This document shows, one piece after another, positions 1 through 5,089 of a stretch of DNA of 5,089 bases; the stretch's first letter is position 1; every line of letters begins with the position of its first letter. Position numbers and translations under genes: made by a program. The notes beneath the pieces were generated by a model that made no database searches, was not told where the DNA came from, and saw only the letters and a list, made by a program, of their open reading frames with translations. The DNA is from Sphingopyxis sp. (lineage in GTDB: Bacteria; Pseudomonadota; Alphaproteobacteria; Sphingomonadales; Sphingomonadaceae), in assembly GCA_013911715.1 (NCBI GenBank), contig JACEST010000153.1, positions 1-5,089 on the forward strand. The letters are read 5' to 3'.

Positions 1-432
1 GGCCTGCGCAGCGGGGCAGTTCACCGTTACCAACTCTGCGCCTTTGCCGCCGAGCAGGCCGCGAACTTCATCCGCCATGTGCCGCGCGACCCGGCGGCGC
101 TGCCGCCCGCGGTGTGGCTTGATCTCGACGATGATTGCGGCGCGCGGCCCAGCCGGGCGCTGCTATTGTCCGAACTCACGACTTTCCTCGCACAGATCGA
201 GGCGCATCTGGGCAAGCGCAGCATCATCGCGCCCAGCGCCGCGTTCGACGCCGAATATCAGGTCAGCCGCGACGTAGCCCGGACGACGTGGGTGCGCGGA
301 TTTTTCTTCGAACCCGAATATGGCGCGCACGACTGGACCATGTGGCAGGCGAGCGACTATGTCCGCATCACCGGGGTCGATGGGACCGTCGGGTGGAATG
401 TGGTGCGCGGGAACGGCGATGACAGACAATGA
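1..432 (+). CDS. GH25 (lysozyme-fold) protein, 5'-partial, probably catalytically degenerate
   Basis: This frame is open from the first base, so the gene begins upstream; 143 C-terminal residues are visible. A GTG at 79 could be read as a start, but family-like sequence (YQLC at 10-13, EQAANF at 18-23, LPP at 34-36) precedes it. The fragment resembles glycoside hydrolase family 25, muramidases that cut the MurNAc-GlcNAc bond of peptidoglycan: a PP-then-strand motif, a conserved-looking Cys46 followed by ARPS, a helix ending in EAHLGKR, then W-x-WQ (DWTMWQ, 112-117) and a final DGTVGWNVVRG (127-137). Where active members have DxE after the PP, this protein has W39-L40-D41, and where they have VDxN it has V130-G131-W132-N133. 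The fold assignment is fairly good but muramidase activity is doubtful. Any signal peptide lies outside the window. The end overlaps the downstream cytidine deaminase by 14 bases, which suggests co-transcription. Confidence 0.75.
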   Translation, partial: GLRSGAVHRYQLCAFAAEQAANFIRHVPRDPAALPPAVWLDLDDDCGARPSRALLLSELTTFLAQIEAHLGKRSIIAPSAAFDAEYQVSRDVARTTWVRGFFFEPEYGAHDWTMWQASDYVRITGVDGTVGWNVVRGNGDDRQ

Positions 433-868
433 GGTGCGCGACCGGTTGATCGCGGCGGCGCGCGCGGCAGCAGGCCATGCTTATGCTCCTTATTCGGGCT
501 ATCATGTCGGCGCGGCGCTGCTGCTCGATGACGGCTCGGTGGTCACGGGGGCCAATGTCGAAAATGCCAGCTATGGCCTGTCGCTGTGCGCCGAAACGGT
601 GGCGGTGGCAAAACTGGCCAATATGGGCAGGCTGGCGCAGGTGCGCGCCGTGGCGATTATTGGGGGGCGGCGCGACGGCGATGGCCTGGCGGGGGCCGAG
701 CCGGTTCACCCGTGCGGTCGGTGCCGCCAGATTTTGAACGAAGCGGCCGAATGCGCGCGTACCGACATCGCCATCCATTGCGCGTCGGGCGACGGCAATG
801 CGGTCGCGAGCTATCGGCTCAGGGCCCTGCTCCCACACAGCTTCGGGCCAAAGGATTTGGGGCGGTAA
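419..868 (+). CDS. cdd: Cytidine deaminase
   Basis: A 149-residue cytosolic zinc enzyme that hydrolytically deaminates cytidine and deoxycytidine to uridine and deoxyuridine in pyrimidine salvage. The small tetrameric CDA signature is complete: substrate-binding GANVENASYG (44-53), C57-A-E59 with the zinc-ligand Cys and proton-shuttling Glu, and P98-C-G-R-C-R-Q104 supplying the other two zinc cysteines (99 and 102). The usual C-terminal LLPHSFGPKDL (137-147) is present. The spacing between Cys57 and Cys99 is 42 residues against 33 in the Bacillus subtilis enzyme (C53 to C86), because of a Gly/Asp-rich loop (GGRRDGDGLAGAEP, 82-95). The ATG at 419 gives a family-typical N-terminus; the in-frame ATG at 320 would only add sequence that overlaps the upstream gene. 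The start lies inside the GH25 gene's last codons with only a weak GGGAA (409-413) ahead, so translational coupling is likely. A palindromic repeat begins two bases after the TAA. Confidence 0.96.
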   Translation: MTDNEVRDRLIAAARAAAGHAYAPYSGYHVGAALLLDDGSVVTGANVENASYGLSLCAETVAVAKLANMGRLAQVRAVAIIGGRRDGDGLAGAEPVHPCGRCRQILNEAAECARTDIAIHCASGDGNAVASYRLRALLPHSFGPKDLGR

Positions 869-869
869 T

Positions 870-947
870 CGTCGCCCCTGCGCAGGCAGGGGCCTCATGC
901 AGGTCAACGCCAAGCCGACGCCGGCCCCTGCCTGCGCAGGGGCGACG
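870..947. repeat. Paired palindromic repeat, type A copy 1 (REP/BIME-like)
   Basis: A perfect 25-base inverted repeat: left arm 870-894 begins CGTCGCCCCTGCG and right arm 923-947 is its exact reverse complement, with a 28-base spacer. Each arm also folds alone: stem CCCCTGC (875-881), loop GCAG (882-885), stem GCAGGGG (886-892). It starts one base after the cdd TAA and occupies most of the 121-base cdd-dcd gap. The rest of that gap (948-989) shows no clear promoter. A weak T-rich TATTTCTT follows the right arm, so some transcription attenuation is possible, but the element looks more like a dispersed repeat than a classic terminator. A second copy of the arms is at 3773-3864. Confidence 0.9.
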
Positions 948-989
948 TATTTCTTGCCTTCCCCCACGCACCCCGCCACACGGCAAAGC

Positions 990-1544
990 ATGGCAATTCT
1001 TTCCGACAAATGGATTCGTGAGCAGGCAACCACCAAGGGCATGATCGAGCCCTTTGTCGAGGCGCAGCGGCGCGATGGGTGCATCAGTTACGGGCTGTCC
1101 TCCTATGGCTATGACGCCCGCGTCGCGCCTGAGTTCAAGATTTTCACCAACGTCCATTCGACCGTGGTCGACCCCAAGAATTTCGACCCGCAAAGCTTTG
1201 TCGATATGCACACCGATTGCTGCATCATCCCGCCGAACAGCTTTGCGCTGGCCCGCACGGTCGAATATTTCCGCGTGCCCGAAGATGTGCTGGTGATCTG
1301 CCTTGGCAAATCGACCTATGCGCGCTGCGGCATCATTGTGAACGTCACGCCATTGGAGCCGGGTTGGGAGGGGCATGTGACGCTGGAATTTTCCAACACC
1401 ACGCCCCTGCCCGCCAAGATTTACGCCAATGAAGGCGCATGCCAGTTCCTGTTCCTCAAGGGCAATGAACGCTGCGAAACCAGTTACGCCGACCGCGCGG
1501 GGAAATATATGGGTCAGCGCGGGGTGACCTTGCCCAGACTTTGA
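990..1544 (+). CDS. dcd: dCTP deaminase
   Basis: A 184-residue cytosolic enzyme, homotrimeric in the family, that converts dCTP to dUTP and ammonia; dUTPase then yields dUMP for thymidylate synthesis. The dUTPase/Dcd beta-barrel motifs are clear: S38-Y-G-Y-D42 near the N-terminus, GKSTYARCG (106-114) carrying the Ser/Arg pair of the active site, NVTPLEPGWEGHVTLEF (118-134) with Glu133 matching the catalytic Glu of the E. coli enzyme (E138), and a conserved-type tail YADRAGKYMGQRG (166-178). It belongs to the GKSTYARCG subgroup rather than the E. coli RSSLAR type. I see no Dcd-Dut fusion. The start at 990 gives the family N-terminus MAILSDKWIR; the open frame upstream runs through repeat DNA and is not coding. 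The ribosome-binding site is weak (GGCAAAG at 982-988). It sits on the same strand as cdd but is separated from it by a palindromic element. No sign of truncation. Confidence 0.97.
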   Translation: MAILSDKWIREQATTKGMIEPFVEAQRRDGCISYGLSSYGYDARVAPEFKIFTNVHSTVVDPKNFDPQSFVDMHTDCCIIPPNSFALARTVEYFRVPEDVLVICLGKSTYARCGIIVNVTPLEPGWEGHVTLEFSNTTPLPAKIYANEGACQFLFLKGNERCETSYADRAGKYMGQRGVTLPRL

Positions 1545-1560
1545 AATCCAACCCCGCCTG

Positions 1561-1643
1561 CCCTGAGCTTGTCGAAGGGCTGTCCTTTTCTTGGACCAGC
1601 GGAAAGAAAGAACGGTCCTTCGATCCTTCGACAGGCTCAGGAT
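1561..1643. repeat. Inverted pair of CCTGAGCTTGTCGAAGG-type repeats
   Basis: The left unit (1561-1579) reads CCCTGAGCTTGTCGAAGGG. The right unit, within 1623-1643, is the same repeat in opposite orientation (TCCTTCGACAGGCTCAGGA), matching 16 of 19 positions after reverse complementation. The spacer of about 45 bases holds a purine-rich stretch (GGAAAGAAAGAA, 1601-1612). I recall this 17-base core as a widely dispersed intergenic repeat in sphingomonad and xanthomonad-like genomes; that is memory, not a search. The pair fills most of the 122-base gap between dcd and the next gene and ends 16 bases before that gene's Shine-Dalgarno sequence, so it must lie in its 5' leader or overlap its promoter. 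Confidence 0.8.
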
Positions 1644-1658
1644 CAGGACAGACGGTAT

Positions 1659-1664
1659 AGGAGG
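1659..1664 (+). promoter_or_regulatory. Strong Shine-Dalgarno sequence with ambiguous start choice
   Basis: AGGAGG is a full match to the anti-Shine-Dalgarno. It is only two bases from the ATG at 1667 but five from the directly following in-frame GTG at 1670. Spacing favours the GTG, while codon preference favours the ATG. The choice changes the protein by one residue. Confidence 0.8.
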
Positions 1665-1666
1665 AT

Positions 1667-2845
1667 ATGGTGGCTAGCAAATCCCGCGAATATGACATTA
1701 TCGTCTATGGTGCTACCGGCTTTACCGGGCGCTTGGTCGCCGAGTATCTGAGCGAGCATTATGCGGACCGCAGCGACGCCCCGAAATGGGCGATGGCGGG
1801 GCGCAGCGCCGACAAGCTGGCCGAGGTGCGCGACCTGATCGGTGCGCCCGCCGACACGCCGCTGGTCGTCGCCGACGCGAGCGATCCCGTCAGCTTGGGC
1901 GCCATGTGCGAACGCACCCGCGTCGTGCTGACCACCGTTGGCCCCTATCAGCTTTATGGCAGCGAACTGGTCGCCGCCTGCGTCAAGGCCGGGACCGACT
2001 ATGCCGATCTGTGCGGCGAGCCCGGCTGGATGCGCGAGATGATCGACCTGCATCATGAGGCCGCCAAGGCGTCGGGCGCGCGTATCACCTTTTCGTGCGG
2101 GTTCGACAGCATCCCGTTCGATCTGGGGGTGCTGTTCCTGCAGGACGAGGCCGTCAAACGCTTCGGCAAGCCCGCGCCGCGCGTCAAGGGCCGCATGCGC
2201 AAGATGGCGGGCGGCGCGTCGGGCGGCACGATCGCCAGCCTGACCGAGACGCTGAAAGCCGTCGCGCGGAAGCCCAGCCTTGCGCTGCTGCTCAAATCCA
2301 GTTTCGCGCTGACCCCGGGGTTTGAAGGCCCATCGCAGCCATCGGGGCTGATCCCCGAATATGACAGCGCTACCGGCACCTGGACTGCGCCGTTCATCAT
2401 GGCGCCGATCAACACCAAAAATGTCCACCGCACCAATTTCCTGCTCGGGCACAAATGGGGCACCGATCTGGTCTATGACGAAATGGTGATGACCACCATC
2501 GGCGATGCCGGGAAAGCGATGGCCGAGGCTATCGCCAAGGCCAATCCGTTCGGCGATGCCAAGCTGAAACCCGGCGACGGGCCAAGCAAGGAAGCGCGCG
2601 AGAACGGCTTTTACGACATATTGTTCATCGGTGAATTTTCCGACGGCACCAAACTGACCGCCAATGTGACCGGCGACCGCGACCCGGGCTATGGCTCGAC
2701 GTCGAAGATGCTGGCCGAAACGGGGATGGCGCTGCTCGCGAGCAAAGGCGCGGGCGGAGTATGGACCCCGGGCGCGCTGCTGGGCGATGCGCTGATCGCG
2801 CGGCTGACCGAACATGCGGGGCTGGCATTCGCGATAGAAGAATAA
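1667..2845 (+). CDS. Saccharopine dehydrogenase-like / trans-acting enoyl reductase family oxidoreductase
   Basis: A 392-residue protein opening with a Rossmann dinucleotide-binding fold: strand YDIIVYGATGFTG (9-21) with the G15-A-T-G-F-T-G21 loop, then AGRS (44-47), which commonly marks NADP preference. Further family blocks are TTVGPYQLYG (89-98), YADLCGE (112-118), CGFDSIPFDLG (144-154) and a C-terminal GGVWTPGALLGDALIARL (363-380). This pattern fits the SCCPDH/YNR016-like group that includes mycobacterial trans-acting enoyl reductases, not true lysine-pathway saccharopine dehydrogenase, so lysine metabolism should not be inferred. Likely role: NADPH-dependent reduction of a lipid or polyketide-type substrate; the substrate is unknown. 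I see no obvious transmembrane helix; residues 203-216 (PSLALLLKSSFALT) are the most hydrophobic stretch. The start is uncertain by one codon (ATG 1667 or GTG 1670). The gene lies between two palindromic repeats and upstream of a thioesterase on the same strand, which supports an acyl/lipid role. Base composition and codon use look like its neighbours. Confidence 0.9.
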   Translation: MVASKSREYDIIVYGATGFTGRLVAEYLSEHYADRSDAPKWAMAGRSADKLAEVRDLIGAPADTPLVVADASDPVSLGAMCERTRVVLTTVGPYQLYGSELVAACVKAGTDYADLCGEPGWMREMIDLHHEAAKASGARITFSCGFDSIPFDLGVLFLQDEAVKRFGKPAPRVKGRMRKMAGGASGGTIASLTETLKAVARKPSLALLLKSSFALTPGFEGPSQPSGLIPEYDSATGTWTAPFIMAPINTKNVHRTNFLLGHKWGTDLVYDEMVMTTIGDAGKAMAEAIAKANPFGDAKLKPGDGPSKEARENGFYDILFIGEFSDGTKLTANVTGDRDPGYGSTSKMLAETGMALLASKGAGGVWTPGALLGDALIARLTEHAGLAFAIEE

Positions 2846-2854
2846 AATTCTCCA

Positions 2855-2934
2855 CGTCGCCCCGCACTTGATGCGGGGCTTGGCTTTCCAGTCTCTCGCA
2901 AAAAGCCAAGCCCCGTGTCAAGCACGGGGCGACG
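2855..2934. repeat. Paired palindromic repeat, type C, with two covarying mini-hairpins
   Basis: Two 33-base arms, 2855-2887 and 2902-2934, are inverted copies matching at 29 of 33 positions around a 14-base spacer. Each arm contains its own perfect 7-bp hairpin: CCCCGCA/TGCGGGG (2860-2866 with 2872-2878, loop CTTGA) and CCCCGTG/CACGGGG (2911-2917 with 2923-2929, loop TCAAG). The four arm-to-arm mismatches all fall in these stems and keep each small hairpin paired. The outer ends, CGTCGCCCC and its reverse complement, are shared with the type A elements at 870 and 3773. It occupies most of the 122-base gap, starting 9 bases after the upstream TAA. A typical T-tail terminator is absent, and 2935-2956 shows no clear promoter. 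Confidence 0.9.
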
Positions 2935-2967
2935 ATGGGTTAGTTTCCATGTGATCAAAGGCAAGCG

Positions 2968-3765
2968 ATGAACCCCTCCCCCCTCGACACCCTCCTCGCC
3001 ACGCTCACCAGCGACGGAGACGATATCACCGCCACGATCGACCCAAGCTGGATGCAGGGCCGCACCGCCTATGGCGGGATCAGCAGCGCGGTGGCGCTCG
3101 CCGCTGTCATCCAAAAATATGCGCCCGAAAAGCCGCTGCGCAGCGCCCAGATCAGCTTTGTCGGCCCAGTGGGCGGCGAATGCCGGGTGGCGACGCGGGC
3201 GCTGCGCCAGTCGAAATCCAGCCTGTTTGTCGATGCGGGGGTATCGAGTGCGGACGGGTTCGGCACAGCGGGACTGTTCACCTTCAGCGGCGCGCGCGCG
3301 TCGCATCTCGATTACAGCAAGCTCGCCATGCCCGACGTGCCGCCGCCCGAAAGCCTAGAGCCCGTTCCGCCAAGCCAATATCGCCCCATATTCACCCGCC
3401 ATTTCGACATGCGCCCGGTCGGCGGACCACGCCTGCTGACGCGGCAGGATCGCGCCGAAATGTTGACCTGGGTGCGCTTTGTCGAAACCCCCGCCTGTCA
3501 CCCGGCGGTCGCGCTGCTGGCCCTCGGCGACGCGCTGCCGCCCGCCGCGCTGCACCTGTTTCGTGAATTTGGGCCAATCAGTTCGATGAACTGGACCGTC
3601 AATATGCTGACCGACACGCCCGTGAGTGATGCCGGTGGCTGGTGGCTGTTGTCGGCGACCAGCCCCTATGCGCGCGGCGGATTTTCGGTGCAGGACATGG
3701 TGATCTGGAACCGCGCCGGTGAGGCGGTGGCGACGGGCAGTCAGGGCGTGGCGATTTATTGTTGA
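2968..3765 (+). CDS. TesB-like acyl-CoA thioesterase family protein (double hotdog)
   Basis: A 265-residue protein of the thioesterase-like double-hotdog superfamily (4HBT_3/TesB type), which hydrolyses acyl-CoA to free acid and CoA. The N-terminal hotdog has the helix-start motif GRTAYGGISSAVALAAVIQ (31-49), then RSAQISFVGPV (58-68) and a LFVDAGVSSADG strand (86-97). A Pro-rich linker (123-137) leads to the C-terminal hotdog: TWVRF (167-171), HPAVALLALGDALPPA (178-193), SMNWTVNML (206-214), ARGGFSVQDMVIW (235-247) and SQGVAIYC (258-265). By position Asp188 and Gln259 could correspond to catalytic Asp204 and Gln278 of E. coli TesB, and Ser206 to Thr228; this is an eye alignment. Substrate chain length cannot be read. 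The ATG at 2968 is chosen because AAAGG (2957-2961) precedes it by six bases. It is the last plus-strand gene, ends next to a palindromic repeat and converges with the kinase gene; it may work with the upstream oxidoreductase. Confidence 0.88.
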   Translation: MNPSPLDTLLATLTSDGDDITATIDPSWMQGRTAYGGISSAVALAAVIQKYAPEKPLRSAQISFVGPVGGECRVATRALRQSKSSLFVDAGVSSADGFGTAGLFTFSGARASHLDYSKLAMPDVPPPESLEPVPPSQYRPIFTRHFDMRPVGGPRLLTRQDRAEMLTWVRFVETPACHPAVALLALGDALPPAALHLFREFGPISSMNWTVNMLTDTPVSDAGGWWLLSATSPYARGGFSVQDMVIWNRAGEAVATGSQGVAIYC

Positions 3766-3772
3766 GGCAAAT

Positions 3773-3864
3773 CGTCGCCCCTGCGAAGGCAGGGGCCTCG
3801 GCCGGACAAGATCCGCTAGCGACGCACCTTACTGCCAACGGCCCCTGCCTTCGCAGGGGCGACG
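3773..3864. repeat. Paired palindromic repeat, type A copy 2, between convergent genes
   Basis: A perfect 25-base inverted repeat: left arm 3773-3797 begins CGTCGCCCCTGCGAAGG and right arm 3840-3864 is its exact reverse complement, with a 42-base spacer unrelated to that of copy 1. The arms differ from copy 1 (870-894, 923-947) at one position, and the opposite arm carries the matching change, so pairing is kept (C883-G934 against A3786-T3851). Each arm also folds alone as CCCCTGC, loop GAAG, GCAGGGG. It begins 7 bases after the thioesterase TGA and ends one base before the kinase's TAG, almost filling the convergent gap. A role as bidirectional transcript end or 3' stabiliser is plausible, though no T-tract is present. 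Confidence 0.9.
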
Positions 3865-3865
3865 T

Positions 3866-5089
3866 CTAGTTGGGCAATGGCAAAATAATCCCCGCTTCCA
3901 ACCCCGCCCCATCGGCGCGGTTTGCAAGTTCAAGTCGACCGCCCTCGCCTTCCGCCACCATCTTGGCGATGGCGAGGCCGAGGCCCGATCCACCGGTGGC
4001 GCGGCTGCGTGATTCCTCGCCGCGCGCGAAGGGTTCCATCAGGTCGGCAACGCGCGCCGGATCGATGCCGGGTCCATGGTCGGCGATGACGATAGCGACA
4101 TCATCGCGCACCCTATCGAGCCGCACCTCTGCCCGCTCGCCATAGGCCAGTGCATTATCAATGAGGTTGCGCACCGCGCGCGCGAGCAGCATCGCGCGGC
4201 CGACAAAGGCGGCGTCGTCAGCGCCCGCAACGCGCGTCACCGCCAGCCCGCGCTCGGCATATTCGAGGGCCAGTGCATCGAGCCATGGCCCCAGCCGGAT
4301 GCGGCTTGCCGCCTCGACGCCCGCCCCGCTGCGCGCCACCGCCAATATGTCGTTCAGCATCGCCGCCAGTTCGTCGATCGACGCGATCATCTTGCCGCGC
4401 AGCGCTTCATCGCCGACCTGTTCGACGCGGACGCGCAAGGACGCAAGCGGCGTGCGCAAATCATGGCCCACTGCACCCAGCATCCGATCCTTGTCGGCCA
4501 GCATCGTGTCGATGCGCGCGCGGAACAGGTTGAACGCGCCCATCAGGTCGCGCACATCGGCAGGGCCGCGCGGCGCGAGTGGTGCGGCGCGGTCGCCCGG
4601 CATCGCGCCGCGCACCGACCGGGTGAGTTCGTTCAAGGGCCGCGACACGCGCCACGCAATCAGCACAATCGGCACGAGCAGCACCAGATAGAGCAGCAAT
4701 GTCTGACCAATCAACAGCGCCGACAGCTGGTCACCCGTTTGCGGCGCGCGGCTGCGTATGCTGATCCAGCGGATGCCGTCGAACACGGTCACAATCGTGC
4801 GCGGCGGGATATGGGGCGCACCGGCCGCCGCTTCGTCGTCACCACGCCGCCGCCCCGATCCGGCCATATGCCACGCGCGGACCGAACGCACCGCGAGGCC
4901 ATTTTCGGCGAGCAGATCGCGCACATGGCGCGCCAGCCGGGGGATTTCGCGCGCGCGCGGCGGGCGTTCGGGCGCGATCAGCGCTATGGTCACGCGCCCG
5001 CGCTGATATTCGCCCGGCCCCATGATCGCGTCCTCGCGCCGTTCGCGCTCGACCAGATCATAGATGCGCGCCGCCGCGACGCCCCCAAC
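3866..5089 (-). CDS. Membrane sensor histidine kinase (EnvZ-type), N-terminus outside window
   Basis: The minus-strand frame stays open to the right edge, so the gene is partial at its 5' end; 407 residues are visible. An ATG at 5023 is probably internal, since VGGVAAARIYDLVERERRED reads on ahead of it. Numbering from that Met: an extracytoplasmic sensor region (to about 98) with a low-complexity R/D/A/G stretch (57-69), a transmembrane helix (about 101-124), HAMP (125-177, with RVSRPLNELTRSVRGA), a HisKA block GHDLRTPLASLRVRVEQV with phospho-acceptor His187 (codon 4463-4465), an N box RNLIDNALAYG (285-295), G1 box DHGPGI (315-320), F box EPFARGEESRS (330-340) and G2 box GGSGLGLAI (344-352). 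All catalytic boxes are intact, so it should autophosphorylate and pass phosphate to an OmpR-type regulator, expected just upstream on the minus strand beyond 5089. The signal sensed is not evident. It converges with the thioesterase gene. Confidence 0.95.
   Translation of the reverse strand, partial: VGGVAAARIYDLVERERREDAIMGPGEYQRGRVTIALIAPERPPRAREIPRLARHVRDLLAENGLAVRSVRAWHMAGSGRRRGDDEAAAGAPHIPPRTIVTVFDGIRWISIRSRAPQTGDQLSALLIGQTLLLYLVLLVPIVLIAWRVSRPLNELTRSVRGAMPGDRAAPLAPRGPADVRDLMGAFNLFRARIDTMLADKDRMLGAVGHDLRTPLASLRVRVEQVGDEALRGKMIASIDELAAMLNDILAVARSGAGVEAASRIRLGPWLDALALEYAERGLAVTRVAGADDAAFVGRAMLLARAVRNLIDNALAYGERAEVRLDRVRDDVAIVIADHGPGIDPARVADLMEPFARGEESRSRATGGSGLGLAIAKMVAEGEGGRLELANRADGAGLEAGIILPLPN

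Noticed and set aside
870..947. A classic intrinsic terminator for cdd
   Set aside because: The stem is long and strong but no run of T residues follows the arm; the same arms recur elsewhere, so a dispersed repeat is the better primary call.
798..989. N-terminal extension of dcd in the same frame
   Set aside because: It would translate the end of cdd and the palindromic repeat; the Dcd family N-terminus starts exactly at the ATG at 990.
368..1084. A 238-codon minus-strand open frame across cdd, the repeat and the start of dcd
   Set aside because: It crosses two confidently identified genes and an intergenic palindrome, and has no family-like sequence.
1643..2815. A 390-codon open frame on the minus strand opposite the oxidoreductase gene
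   Set aside because: It is a high-GC shadow: its product is Arg/Gly/Gln-rich low-complexity sequence without a recognisable domain, while the plus-strand frame has clear family motifs throughout.
2935..2967. A promoter directly ahead of the thioesterase gene
   Set aside because: I could not find a convincing -35/-10 pair with proper spacing in this short stretch, and promoters in this group are poorly predicted by eye.
870..3864. The repeated palindromes as a CRISPR array
   Set aside because: The units are inverted pairs scattered singly between genes, not regularly spaced direct repeats, and no cas gene is present.
4940..4965. Alternating GCGCGC run as possible Z-DNA or a regulatory site
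   Set aside because: It lies within the kinase coding sequence and is explained by Arg/Ala codons in a high-GC genome.

Overview
The window is high-GC bacterial chromosome with dense, short-spaced genes and GC-biased third codon positions. Protein style (the Dcd subgroup, the GH25 fragment, the HDLRTPL-type histidine kinase) and intergenic palindromes of the CCTGAGCTTGTCGAAGG and CGTCGCCCC types suggest an alphaproteobacterium of the Sphingomonadales, perhaps Sphingopyxis-like. That assignment is inference from recall, not a database match.

Layout. Positions 1-432 (+) hold the C-terminal 143 residues of a GH25 lysozyme-fold protein whose active-site motifs look degraded. It overlaps by 14 bases a cytidine deaminase (419-868, +). 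Next on the same strand come dCTP deaminase (990-1544), a saccharopine dehydrogenase-like / trans-acting enoyl reductase family oxidoreductase (1667-2845) and a TesB-like double-hotdog acyl-CoA thioesterase (2968-3765). On the minus strand, converging on the thioesterase, is a sensor histidine kinase (3866 to beyond 5089) whose N-terminus lies outside the window.

Function. The two deaminases both move cytosine nucleotides toward uracil nucleotides: Cdd salvages (deoxy)cytidine, and Dcd makes dUTP, the precursor of dUMP and dTMP. The oxidoreductase and thioesterase look like a small lipid or acyl-CoA pair of unknown substrate. The kinase is an EnvZ-type membrane sensor; its response regulator is probably just beyond the right edge.

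The most distinctive feature is between the genes. All four gaps (121, 122, 122 and 100 bases) are mostly filled by paired inverted repeats resembling REP/BIME elements. Two are copies of one type (870-947 and 3773-3864), one is a related type (2855-2934), and one is a different family (1561-1643). Base changes among copies are compensatory. I see no CRISPR array, insertion sequence, phage gene, tRNA or rRNA, and no convincing new defence or mobile system: this is a mostly ordinary core region with interesting intergenic repeats and one probable pseudo-enzyme.
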